From Suillus spraguei (taxonomy: Eukaryota > Basidiomycota > Agaricomycetes > Boletales > Suillaceae): a stretch of 24,080 nucleotides of DNA. This document shows positions 1-8,014 of the stretch, piece after piece. Numbering within the stretch: position 1 is the stretch's first letter; each line of letters starts with the position of its first letter. The stretch is taken from the NCBI GenBank assembly GCA_016800925.1, contig JABCPU010000845.1, positions 1-24,080 on the forward strand. Reading direction: 5' to 3'. Below the pieces are notes generated by a model. It was not told the DNA's origin, searched no databases, and was given only the letters and a program-made list of their open reading frames with translations. A program made the translations under genes and the position numbers.

Positions 1-926
1 GGAGAGGGAGTATCGGCACAAAGAGGAGTAGAGGGGGTATCAGGGAGAGCATGTGGAGGTTGGAGGAGATGCGGGTCAATTGGGATGTTGTCGTGATGGG
101 GGGTAGTAGTAGTAGCAACGTCAGGGGAATCATTGTGACCACAGGAGGTAGTAGTAGTAATGTCAGGGGAATTATGACTGCAGTGGGCAGTAGTGGATTG
201 GAATTGAATGGGGGGATCACCATGAGAGGATAGAGTAGTTTGCGATTGCCTTGAGGACACAGCAGTAGACATACCAACAAGTGAATACATTTGAGCAGCA
301 TGATCAACGCCTGGCCTGGATGAGTGCGATGTCACCGCAAATGACGGGTTTGAGTGCCAGATGGCATCAAGGTCTGCAAACCACTTCCATTCAGCACATA
401 TTTCAGCTATAAAATACAATCAGACAAGAGTGAAAGGATCAGCGACAGACTCACCTGATAGATTTGCATGCCCATTACCAGGCAAGACACCAGCGCCAGT
501 GGCACTTAATCTGGCTTTAAGTTTCTTGTACCTATTTTTGAGACTATAAGATTTAGTTATATTAGTATACATAAGTACGAATAGGAGACGACATACCCCA
601 CGATGTGATTTGCAACTGAATCACAGAACTTCTTTGGATTCCGATTGTATGCACTGCCATATTTAGGATGATGTGCAAATATGAGTTGGGCAAGAATAGC
701 GTAGATATCACTCTTGTCCTTGCCAGAGGCCTTTTCACCATCAGCAGTAGCCATTTTTTTTGCCTTCAGAATAGAAAAGAATTCGACTATCAGCGGGGTG
801 AGACGTAATGTGATCAACAAGGACATCAGTGAGAGCGTCTTCCTTCCCCCACTGAACTGTGATCTTAGGTCCAGGATCACTCAGGGGGACAGATTGAGTA
901 TTTGAGGTGGATGGATGACAATCCAT
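1..926 (-). pseudogene. Agaricomycete-specific hypothetical protein, 5' part, frameshifted
   Basis: I read three exons on the minus strand: 926-597, 543-455 and 406 to the window edge, where the frame is still open. Introns are 596-544 (GTATGT...TAG) and 454-407 (GTGAGT...TAG). The start at 926 is the first ATG in the frame ending at the conserved stretch DVLVDHITSHPADSRILFYS. Later motifs are KKFCDSVANH, RYKKLKARLSATGAG, then AEWKWFADLDAIW and RPGVDHAAQM. This order (W..TD.L...HP, a short helical core, LKARLSATGAG, a tryptophan-rich stretch, PG.DHAAQ) matches a family I remember as strongly expanded in Agaricomycetes with no assigned function; it may be a DNA-binding relative, but that is inference. 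Exon 3 continues as a Ser/Thr/His-rich tail. The frame breaks at an A8 run (752-759): with seven A the protein reads through from EGKK to MATADGEKAS. It is a pseudogene or an assembly indel. Confidence 0.6.
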
Positions 927-1075
927 TCCCCTCGAGCGTAGTCGAGCGTTAGCTCGAGTCGTGCAGACCGGCGAGCACGTTGGCGAACGACAGGCATGTG
1001 GTTTCAAACTCAGACATGTGATGCCGAACTGACCTTCAATTGCGGCGTATCTTCATGCTTTGTTTGGATATTGTA

Positions 1076-1137
1076 GCCGAGCTTCCAAGACGCTTTAACC
1101 GAGCTTCAAGACATTTTAGCCGACGTTCAAGATTTTA
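1076..1137. repeat. Three imperfect ~21-bp tandem units
   Basis: Three head-to-tail units (1076-1097, 1098-1118, 1119-1137; 22, 21 and 19 bp) share the pattern (g/a)ccgagcttcaagac..ttta. They end 8 bp before the TA target site of the inverted-repeat element. They lie outside the element, so they belong to the host flank. No coding or regulatory role is visible. Confidence 0.6.
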
Positions 1138-1146
1138 CTTTGAGTA

Positions 1147-1186
1147 CTATGCCTCACGGTGGAATCGTCACCCCCGAAAGTCGTCA
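1147..1186 (+). repeat. Left terminal inverted repeat (40 bp)
   Basis: It begins CTATGCCTCACGG directly after TA at 1145-1146 and is the exact reverse complement of 2416-2455. It holds a C5 run and the word CGTCA twice, which may be transposase contacts (inference). Confidence 0.92.
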
Positions 1187-1501
1187 GTCACACTTTTGTC
1201 ACAGCAGTTCACTGCTGCCGCTTTCAAATTCCGCTCGGCAACGCCTAAAAAAATTGTTACAGGTCAAAAATTATGATTGGTTGGTGTGACGTGGAGTATT
1301 GTAGGGGATGTGGTTGTAATTATAATGGCTGTATGGTGCAGGAAATGCTTCATGAGAATGAGAACTATGTGGTCCATGATGAGGCAAATGAACTTGATGC
1401 TGGTGTGAAGTAAAATGTCCGGAAAATTGCTGAGATGCTGGTATATGCTGCGAGTTGGATGTACAGGAGGATTGTAAGGTATTTCATGGCGTGGATCAGG
1501 A

Positions 1502-2166
1502 CTATTTATGTTTAGAATCATTAGGATGTTCGCGAGAAGAATAATGAGAGCTATTGGCAGGTAGTGCTGGAATGGGTGGAATTTCAATGGGTGCAGCGCT
1601 GATGGTAGTTGAATTGTCAGTTGCTGATGTGGCGTTTCTCGCGCGCGTTCTGCCATTGCCAAACAGAGCTGAAAATCGTGGGTTGTTGGCCAGATGAGCA
1701 TTAGGTGGGTCGGCAATGTACTCCTTGATTCTCGAAGTGAGAGTTGCAAACGGTCCCCTCGCGAGAAAGCCCCAGAGCGCCAGCAATGGCGATAAAATCA
1801 TCCTTGAGTCGATAAGAAGATAAGGCATCAAAGGTTTTCGTTGTGATGTCGTGCTCGGACAGTCGAGAATGGTCTGCTCTTGTGCAGGCGTGAGGATCTG
1901 CTGACCTACATGTGCCTCGCGACGTGGTTTATGTTCCCCTGAGTACCGTTCACCCAAAGTTGTGCGAGGTATCTAGTTTGATAAAATCATGAGAGTTATT
2001 AAAACAGTGACTCGGAGAGGGCAAAATACTAGCTTACATTATTGGCCAATGCGGCTTCTTTGATGGTCTTGTAGACCTTGGTTGTAATCCCCTGGATGGC
2101 AGTCTGGATCCGCTGCTCATAAGTGGGATCACGCGACTCTCGTGATTTGCCTTTTGGGCGAACCAT
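1502..2166 (-). CDS. psq-type helix-turn-helix (CENP-B/pogo-like) protein inside the TIR element
   Basis: Exon 1 is 2166-2038 (43 codons, starting MVRPKGKSRE) and exon 2 is 1972-1502; the intron 2037-1973 is GTAAGC...CTAG in phase 0. The product is 199 aa. Residues ~15-60 form a psq-type HTH: a YEQRIQTAI helix, IKEAALANN, then IPRTTLGERYSGEHKPRREA; LTPAQEQTILD follows, as in CENP-B/pogo N-termini. Near residue 120, KEYIADPPNAHLANNPRFSA resembles a segment I know from related agaricomycete proteins. It should bind DNA, probably the element's own ends. No DDE residues follow. After the stop at 1502 the same frame meets two more stops (TGA, TGA) and then runs open as a Gln/His/Tyr/Pro-rich tail to 1271, so the original protein was probably longer and this copy is truncated. 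Confidence 0.7.
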
Positions 2167-2415
2167 GCCTGAATGTGTCAGCTCACTGAAAAGTCGTCAC
2201 AGCCAGTCAACAGCAGTGGTAGTATTTTTTAGAACTCCGCCACGGCAGCGCTCGGCTGGCTGTCACCAGCGTGACTTTGACGGCTTTCAATGAACTTCAC
2301 CGTTTCTTAATAAAAATTGATCGTTCAACCTCGCAATGAAAGGTGCATGATAGAAACATCGACTCAAGTTCTGAATTGTGTGTAGAGGTAAGAATTGAGT
2401 GAGATATTTAGGTCG

Positions 2416-2455
2416 TGACGACTTTCGGGGGTGACGATTCCACCGTGAGGCATAG
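2416..2455 (-). repeat. Right terminal inverted repeat (40 bp)
   Basis: Exact reverse complement of 1147-1186, followed by TA at 2456-2457. The bases between this repeat and the internal gene start at 2166 hold no other long inverted repeat. Confidence 0.92.
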
Positions 2456-2759
2456 TACCACTAATATAAAATACTTGTTATGTGCCAAGCCTGAGAAAAC
2501 TACTTCCGGGCCGAGTCAAGTAAACTGATCTAATCTATTGTTCTCAAGATCGGGTACAACAAAACATTATGTATTTCTGTGGGTTGTCCACAGGGACCAC
2601 ATTACGCGAATAAATTTAAAGTACCGCAGTTCCTCGTCGTTTATTTCAACCCCCCACTTGATCTTGACTTGACCAAGCAAAATAAACAAAGTACTCCTTC
2701 CTCACGGCGCCCACTCATCCAACAACCCGATCCCAGCTCCAGCTCCAGGGAATATCGCC

Positions 2760-4082
2760 ATGGATGAAGACACACTTAACAAGCTTTCTCGTGCACAGCT
2801 ACAAAAGGTAGCTAAGGTATGTGTCGTGTTCCTTTCCCTGAATGCCACTCACTGATCTCAAAACAGGCTCATGGAGTAAAAGCAAATATGAAAAGCGCAG
2901 TAATCATCACAGAGTTAATGAAACTCAGCAAGGTTGTCCCCCTACTGTACGTGCCCTGCTTCATCTTTGGTGTTATAAATGATCCTGACAATCACTCAGT
3001 AAAGATGAGGAGAGCGAGCAACCACCAAAAAAAAAAGTCAAGGATGACAAAAGAGAGGCAGCCAGCTGCCGGTCCTTCAACACGAACCATCGACTTGCCT
3101 GCAGACACGGGTTGTGAGTGCCACCTGGCATCACAGTGCAAGAAATCTAACCTTTCGCTAGTTGAACCTCCAATCGTCCAGGAAGATGCCCCTACGCCCG
3201 TCCTTATTCTTGCAGCAGAAATCAAGACTCCCATAAAAGCAGCCGGGAATACTGGTGTCATTGCTCCTGGTCATCTAGCGGGAAAGTCGCCAAGCCTTTC
3301 ACCGTTAATACAAATCCCAAATGCGCAACAGGCTGCGGAGGATGACTCCAGTGATTCAGGTAGTTCTTTCTTGTCCTATGCAAGTTCAAGTCGGCAACAA
3401 TACTACAAATCCCCCGTCAGCTCGCGTGCAGGAACGCCTCCTCCTGCAGGACCACAACTGCTCAACCGGGCTGTGAACATCATGAAACAGATCATGACCG
3501 ACGATCAACGCATTCTCGTCCATGCCGCCGCTCTCCGCCAGAGAGCGGCGGGGCTGAAGGAGCAGGCAAGGAACGTGCGGGACATCGTGCGCGCTGAGCG
3601 GGGGCGCCGTGAGAGACTGGAGGCCTTCTTCACACACTGGAGGCATATTGCACCCGAATGGCCAAAAGATTGGATCTACGAAGAAGGCGAGGAGGATCAG
3701 ATGCGGACAGAGAGAGTGCTCAAAACTATGACACCACCGTATGTGTTCCTCCGTCCTGACTTACTCATGTTTTTAACCACTTCGTCGATAGGCTACCGTC
3801 AACAGGTCCGACGGGCCCACCCACATTGTCTTTCGATGGAAGAGACGCACCGTGAGTTTTCGCTCGCATTTCGCTTGTCCAACTCGGCTAACAGCTATCA
3901 GAAACTCGCACAGGGAATTGAGACGCCGTCAGCTGCAGCCCCGACAGGAAGCTCGGGAGAAGAGGAACGTGTCAGCTGACCCTGCCGTAGAGGTCAAGCA
4001 GCCTGGTCAATGCGCCAATAGCCTGCCTTCGTCGCAGTTGACCACCAAAGGAACAGCTGTAAAACGAAAACATTGTACTTAA
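2760..4082 (+). CDS. SAP-like DNA-binding hypothetical protein with central coiled coil
   Basis: Exons read as 2760-2816, 2867-2946, 3000-3738, 3792-3851 and 3902-4082, with canonical GT...AG introns of about 50 bp. The N-terminus (MDEDTLNKLSRAQLQKVAK, then AHGVKANMKSAVIITEL) has the two-helix pattern of a SAP DNA-binding motif. A KDEESEQPPKKKVK stretch could be a nuclear signal. The middle is Ser/Pro-rich and disordered-looking; DIVRAERGRRERLEAFFTHW forms a charged coiled coil. The C-terminus is basic (ELRRRQLQPRQEAREKR). I recall this architecture as an expanded, uncharacterised family of Agaricomycetes. Problem: exon 3 begins in one frame (KDEESEQ...) and continues from about 3060 in another (AGPSTRTIDLPADTG...). 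Either one base is off between ~3026 (A10 run) and ~3082, or splicing uses a later AG at 3009, which keeps a single frame but loses the acidic segment. Confidence 0.62.
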
Positions 4083-4136
4083 ATTGTTCATGATTAGTAC
4101 TGTGAACTTCACCTACACATGTTACTTTACCCTCAG

Positions 4137-4430
4137 TTATGGTATATCTGTGATAATATGTACGAGGCCTAAGATATACCCGCCTCCGTGCTTCAACAGC
4201 AGATAGTTCTGCATGCGATCAGACCATACGTTCCAGTTGTTCTTGCTTCGGTCAAGGATTTCTATCTTGTCTAAGTCAGTTTGACTAAGCGTGATGGCCG
4301 AGACAGTCGCCTGTATGGAGGACATGGTAGTGATAGTGGGGATTACGGGATTGGTGCTTGTGCTTGGAGGGCTGAGCGTCGTGCTCTTGGTGCCGGAGCT
4401 CTTAGAGCGGGTATGCGTAGAGGGTGCCAT
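4137..4430 (-). pseudogene. Copia gag N-terminal fragment
   Basis: It begins MAPSTHTRSKSSGTKS, Ser/Thr-rich, and reaches the recognisable gag core IEILDRSKNNWNVWSDRMQN followed by YLLLKHGGGYILG, the W..W...M..YL pattern of copia-type Gag. After YILG the sequence departs from the family and stops at 4137, so only the first ~90 residues of Gag survive. It is 55 bases from the stop of the SAP-like gene on the opposite strand. Confidence 0.72.
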
Positions 4431-4653
4431 GAATATGAGGGAGAGGATGAAGGAGCAACCTGTAGTTCGCGGGTATATATATACGTGAGCTCGGCGGGTT
4501 GATGCTACTCTCCTAAAGAAGAAGTAGCGTCTGGAAGGTTTTGATAAACGTCGATAACGAATTTGATCAGATCCGGAGGTTTGTTTGTCCGGCGGGGTCG
4601 TTCCTAATTGACCCGCTGCAGTCTAAACGGTTCCGCTCCTCGTTTACGAGTCA

Positions 4654-4669
4654 GCAGGGGCTCATAACC
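4654..4669 (-). other. Half-tRNA primer binding site (initiator Met tRNA)
   Basis: The minus strand reads GGTTATGAGCCCCTGC. Its first 12 bases are complementary to the anticodon stem-loop of fungal initiator-methionine tRNA (GGGCUCAUAACC). Copia elements prime from this internal half-tRNA site and not from the tRNA 3' end. It abuts the LTR-like block and lies upstream of gag, as expected. Confidence 0.75.
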
Positions 4670-4820
4670 TATTAATACTAGACACAGCGTTAGTCCTCAG
4701 TCGTGATGGAACAGACTGAGGGAAGGGAACGATACTAGTGGGTATATATGTGTGTATGTTGGTTTGTATTTCAACCGTTCAACTCCGCCTATTGCGTCGG
4801 CGTGCATAGCACTACTAACA
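4670..4820 (-). repeat. Probable 5' LTR of the copia fragment
   Basis: On the minus strand it starts TGTTAGTAGTGC at 4820 and ends ...TTAATA beside the primer binding site. A TATA-like acacatatataccc lies inside. The terminal CA expected of an LTR reads TA here, so the exact 3' border is a guess, and no second copy exists in the window to test it. Confidence 0.45.
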
Positions 4821-4992
4821 ATATGGTGTTCTCGACCATCTGAATACACTCTGCTTGTTTGAGGGTGAGTTTGTTTAAATATTTGGCCAAGTCCATCTTC
4901 CACTCAAACACACATCAGACGAGAGTAGCTCCGTCATTAACCTAGAGTTGCATTCGCATTCGACCTTCGGATCGACGAAGCCAGGCCCTGTA

Positions 4993-5204
4993 GTAAGCTG
5001 TTCTTGTCTTTTAGCTCGCTTACCCGACACTGATGATGCTCTGACCGCGTCCCGCTCTCAGGCAGTGCGTTTCTCGTCTGTTGGCTCACTTACTCACTCT
5101 GATGAAGCGCTGGTCACATCCCACTCCAAACCAGTGCGTGTTCTCATCTTTTGGCTCGCTTAATACCCAACCCTGATGGTACTCTTGTGGCGTCCCGCTC
5201 TCAG
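4993..5204 (+). repeat. Three ~70-bp tandem units with intron-like ends
   Basis: Units are 4993-5064 (72 bp), 5065-5133 (69 bp) and 5134-5204 (71 bp). Each starts with a splice-donor-like GTAAGC or GTGCGT, carries CTTTT(A/G)GCTC(G/A)CTTA, a central CTGATG resembling a branch site, and ends in CTCAG or an equivalent. A fourth, more diverged unit is at 5521-5595 beyond a LINE fragment, and another GTGCGT follows it at 5596. No exon-sized sequence separates the units. Confidence 0.65.
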
Positions 5205-5210
5205 AGTATG

Positions 5211-5520
5211 TGAAGGATCGGTTAATGATGTTTGGGTCTAGTCCTTGGAAACGCTCATATCTCGGGGACTTGGCCCACAGTCTCTTCCATCTGGAGTGGG
5301 TCTCTTGGCAGTGTGCTTGCTTTAGAGCGGAGACGCCGAGTGGGAGTGTGCCGTGTCTGAGATATCGGGGTAGGTTCTCTCGTTCGTTATTGTTCATTCT
5401 ACTCATGGCTGCCAATTTGCCTCCCTGTCAGCCGTCTCATTTCCGTGAATTCCTTCATGTCCTGGAGACCATCATAAGGTGACGTCGAAGTCCGGGTATC
5501 GTCTGGCCAGCGATTTCATT
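5211..5520 (-). mobile_element. Dead LINE fragment: RNase H end of a non-LTR retrotransposon
   Basis: On the minus strand, ARRYPDFDVTL, then WSPGHEGIHGNETADREAN, matches the last part of the RNase H domain of fungal LINEs (W.PGH.GI.GNE.AD..A). A one-base shift then leads to LAAMSRMNNNERENLPRYLR, KQAHCQETHSRWKRLWAKSP and RYERFQGLDP, the conserved W..SPRY...DP region downstream of RNase H. A TGA sits just before WSPGH where Arg (CGA) would fit. The fragment lies between intron-like repeat units 3 and 4, so it probably inserted into that array. No reverse transcriptase remains. Confidence 0.72.
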
Positions 5521-5595
5521 TCCCGTGTTCTTGTCTTTTGGCTTGCTTGCCCGATGTTGGCTGCTTGTCACAGTCTCTAGCTGTCCAACGAGGAA
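5521..5595 (+). repeat. Fourth diverged intron-like unit
   Basis: It shares gtgttcttgtcttttggctt with the first and third units of 4993-5204 and is again followed by a donor-like GTGCGT at 5596. The LINE fragment separates it from the other three. Confidence 0.5.
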
Positions 5596-5708
5596 GTGCG
5601 TGATTTCAATGCTGGTGGTGCTTTGGCGACGACACATTCTCATACGGTGTGTAACTTATGTTGTCTGTTGAAATTTCCACCGTTTCTTTTGACCTTGACA
5701 ACGCCAGA

Positions 5709-5975
5709 ATGAGTTTCTCTGCGACGGCCCAACCCAACCAAGTCAAGTTTCGCCCTCACACGGTATGTGATGTTATCTTCCCAGGTGAATAGCTAAATCA
5801 AACTTTTCTCATTGCCTCGTCAGAAGGTGCGTGTTTCCATATCACACATATGTTATGTGGCACGCACTTCCTGTCTTCTAGAAAGTTGAAATGGGAGCCG
5901 TACATCGTGGTGGTGAGAGACAGGGAACGAGAGGAGCAACGACTGAAAGCGTCCGGGAGTGGGGCAGATACATAG
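5709..5975 (+). CDS. Possible very small multi-exon gene (about 48 aa), unrecognised
   Basis: Exon 1 (5709-5762) reads MSFSATAQPNQVKFRPHT and ends at a GTATGT donor. After one intron, or two flanking a micro-exon AAG near 5823, an acceptor at 5885 leads to LKWEPYIVVVRDREREEQRL, ending KASGSGADT and TAG at 5975. The charged helical end and the good donor are the only support. It could equally be the first exons of a decayed gene. I do not recognise the product. Confidence 0.3.
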
Positions 5976-6297
5976 GAGAGCATATAGTCATATGATAGCT
6001 TCGTGTTTGTATTCAGATGGTAATCTGATATAATTATGATGGTATTCAGATTGAAATCAGACATGTGGACACTACAAACCAGATATAATTCACTTGTCGG
6101 AATAGTACGCATTCAGACTCTGCAAGAACCAGTGATCCTATGTTGGATTGGGTACTTCCCACTACTCTGTCACCTCCACCTCTGATTACATACTCGTTAT
6201 GTCGTCTCTTTTCGCACCCTGTCCACGCCTGATCAAATTCTCTGAATATCAAATGACTATGCTGACGCATCGACTATTGTCAGGTATCAATTACATA

Positions 6298-6319
6298 AGT
6301 CAGTCAGTGCTGACTGACT
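6298..6319. other. Perfect 10-bp-arm palindrome
   Basis: AGTCAGTCAG, spacer TG, CTGACTGACT: the arms match in all 10 positions. It lies 229 bp upstream of the protease start. It could be a binding site for a dimeric regulator; no function can be shown from sequence. Confidence 0.45.
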
Positions 6320-6502
6320 CCTGACAACACTGAGATTTAGAAATTGAACATGCCAGGGAACAAAACCATCTCTTGCCACATTTTATCGGGAAATCAAATC
6401 CGTGCACTCGGGATGACTCCCATCGCAACTATCTTGTCATCACTTTTTCGAGGGGGACTGACGTGGCTTAGGTGCTCAACATTGCCCTCGCGTTTGCTAT
6501 CA

Positions 6503-6511
6503 CATATATAG
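6503..6511 (+). promoter_or_regulatory. TATA-like element of the aspartic-protease-like gene
   Basis: catatatag lies about 37 bp upstream of the ATG at 6548, giving a very short 5' leader if used. It is the only TATA-like run close to that start. Confidence 0.45.
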
Positions 6512-6547
6512 TGGGCCACCGAGTATGATATGACTATTCAGTGAGTT

Positions 6548-8014
6548 ATGTTCTCCGTTGCATCCTTCCTAGCACTCCTGGCTTTGCCAGTCACGGGATC
6601 TCCCGTTGAAGTTCGCAATTCCCCCATCACGCTCCCCATGACCAGGAGGCTAGCATTCTCCAATGTTAGTGACCTCTTGCGGCATGACGAAGCTCTCATT
6701 GCGGCCTTGACGGAATACAACGCGCATGGCCGACGTGATTCTGTTCCGTTGAAAAACTTTCATTGGGGCTACACCGTATCAGTTGACATTGGCAATCCCA
6801 CCAGAACCTGTAAGTTCAACACTGAGAAAACATGCGGCTGCTAATGCATTATTGAAGACGAATTGATTGTCGACAGCGCTAGCGCGATCACATGGGTTGG
6901 CGGCCACACTCAGTACGTGAGCAGCACCGGCACCAACATTGGAGTGCCTGTGGGGGGCACTTATCAGTATGGCTCCTTCCAAGGTATGGCATACAACAAT
7001 ATCATAAGTTGAAAATACCTACAATTAGTATCTATAGGAACTTTATTCGAAGATTCGATGACTTTCGGTACTGATGAGCTCTCCATCGACCGGATGCGAT
7101 TCGGTGTTGCTTCTACTTCGCAGGACTTCGTTTTTGACGGTGTCCTTGGCATCGGGCCTAGAGGCTTGACACGTGGCATCCTAGATTCGCCAGAAGCCAC
7201 ACTCCCGACTGTCGCCGACTCCCTGGTTCAACGAGGCGCTATTCATGAGCCCATCGTTGGTATCTTTTTCCAGCCCATGGGTGTAGGTGCACCCCTGATT
7301 GGCGATGGAGAGATTTCCTTTGGTGGAGCCAACCGTCAGAGGTACACTGGCACAATTCGATACACGTAAGGCACCTTAGCCTCTGGATCAATCCAGACTG
7401 ATGGTAATCGTTTTGTTTCAGTGGTATCACCGCCATCCCCCCCTCATCGCAGTACTGGGGTATCAGGCAGAGGATCACCTACGGAGATACACTCATCTTG
7501 GACTACACCGCTGGCATCGTGAATTGTGGTTACACCTTTCTTTACATCGCCTCTGGTGTGTATTTGGAGTGCAACGAGTAATAATGGTCTCATCAGCGTT
7601 CGATAGGTGCCTTTGAGAGGTACCAGGCTGCAACCGGCGGTACCATGAATGCGGCGAATGGTCTTCTCCAGATTTCCCTTAGGCAGTATTTTCGCCTACG
7701 TAACTTGTACTTTAATATTGGCCGGGTACGTCAATTCTGTCGGACCTCACATCCCTTGTTAACCATTTGCACAGGAGACCTTCATATTCATCCCTAATGC
7801 GCAAATCTGGCCTCGTTCTCTCAACTACAGGCTTTATGGTGGTGACGATGATATATTTCTCATCGTTAAACGCCTTGAATCGCCCACTGGCTCAGGGCTT
7901 GACTTTATTAATGGCTACGTATTCCTCCAGCGCTTCTACGTTGTGTTCGATGGCAGCATCAGGCCCCGCGTCGGTTTTGCCCGAACCCTGTACTCTCGTG
8001 CCACCAGCAACTAA
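6548..8014 (+). CDS. Polyporopepsin-like aspartic protease (family A1), catalytically degenerate
   Basis: Six exons: 6548-6809, 6858-6983, 7038-7365, 7422-7555, 7607-7725, 7775-8014; all introns are GT...AG and 48-56 bp, and the frame is intact to TAA, giving 402 aa. Residues 1-17 are a signal peptide (MFSVASFLALLALPVTG). The body aligns with basidiomycete pepsin-type enzymes: WGYTVSVDIGNPTRTYELIV, VFDGVLGIGPRGLTRGILD, YTGTIRYTGITAIPPSSQYW, GLDFINGYVFLQRFYVVFD and the terminal ATSN. The two active-site triplets are not canonical: the first is D93-S-A in place of DTG, and the second is N273-C-G in place of DTG. Since A1 proteases need both aspartates and the conserved Gly, I infer no peptidase activity. 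Length, splice sites and hydrophobic core are preserved, so it reads as a secreted pseudoenzyme and not as debris. Confidence 0.88.

Larger units (their letters stand above)
1147..2455. mobile_element. 1,309-bp TIR DNA transposon, TA target duplication (Tc1/mariner-pogo type)
   Basis: The ends are 40-bp inverted repeats that match 40 of 40 bases (1147-1186 and 2416-2455), each flanked by TA (1145-1146 and 2456-2457), the target duplication typical of the Tc1/mariner-pogo superfamily. The only coding content I find is a minus-strand psq-type helix-turn-helix protein; no catalytic DDE region is visible in any frame. Autonomous pogo-like elements encode a psq/CENP-B DNA-binding region followed by a DDE endonuclease, so this copy is either an internally deleted non-autonomous derivative or an element carrying an HTH gene only. 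Perfect TIRs suggest recent movement or gene conversion, although the internal gene already carries stops. Confidence 0.88.
4137..4820 (-). mobile_element. Truncated Ty1/copia LTR retrotransposon, 5' end
   Basis: Read on the minus strand this fragment has, in order, a probable LTR (4820-4670), a primer binding site immediately after it (4669-4654), a leader of about 220 bp, and the start of gag at 4430. The similarity stops near 4165, about 90 codons into gag; no protease, integrase, reverse transcriptase or second LTR lies in the window. The order and the half-tRNA type primer site fix both orientation and superfamily. It is a dead 5' remnant just downstream of the SAP-like gene, pointing towards it. 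Confidence 0.75.

Noticed and set aside
95..180. gtagtagtag-type microsatellite
   Set aside because: It is part of the Thr/Ser-rich coding tail of the leftmost gene (two imperfect copies of PD(I/V)xTTT), not an independent array.
4281..4502. Plus-strand open frames rich in Gly/Met opposite gag
   Set aside because: They are antisense shadows of the copia gag start and its Ser/Thr-rich N-terminus.
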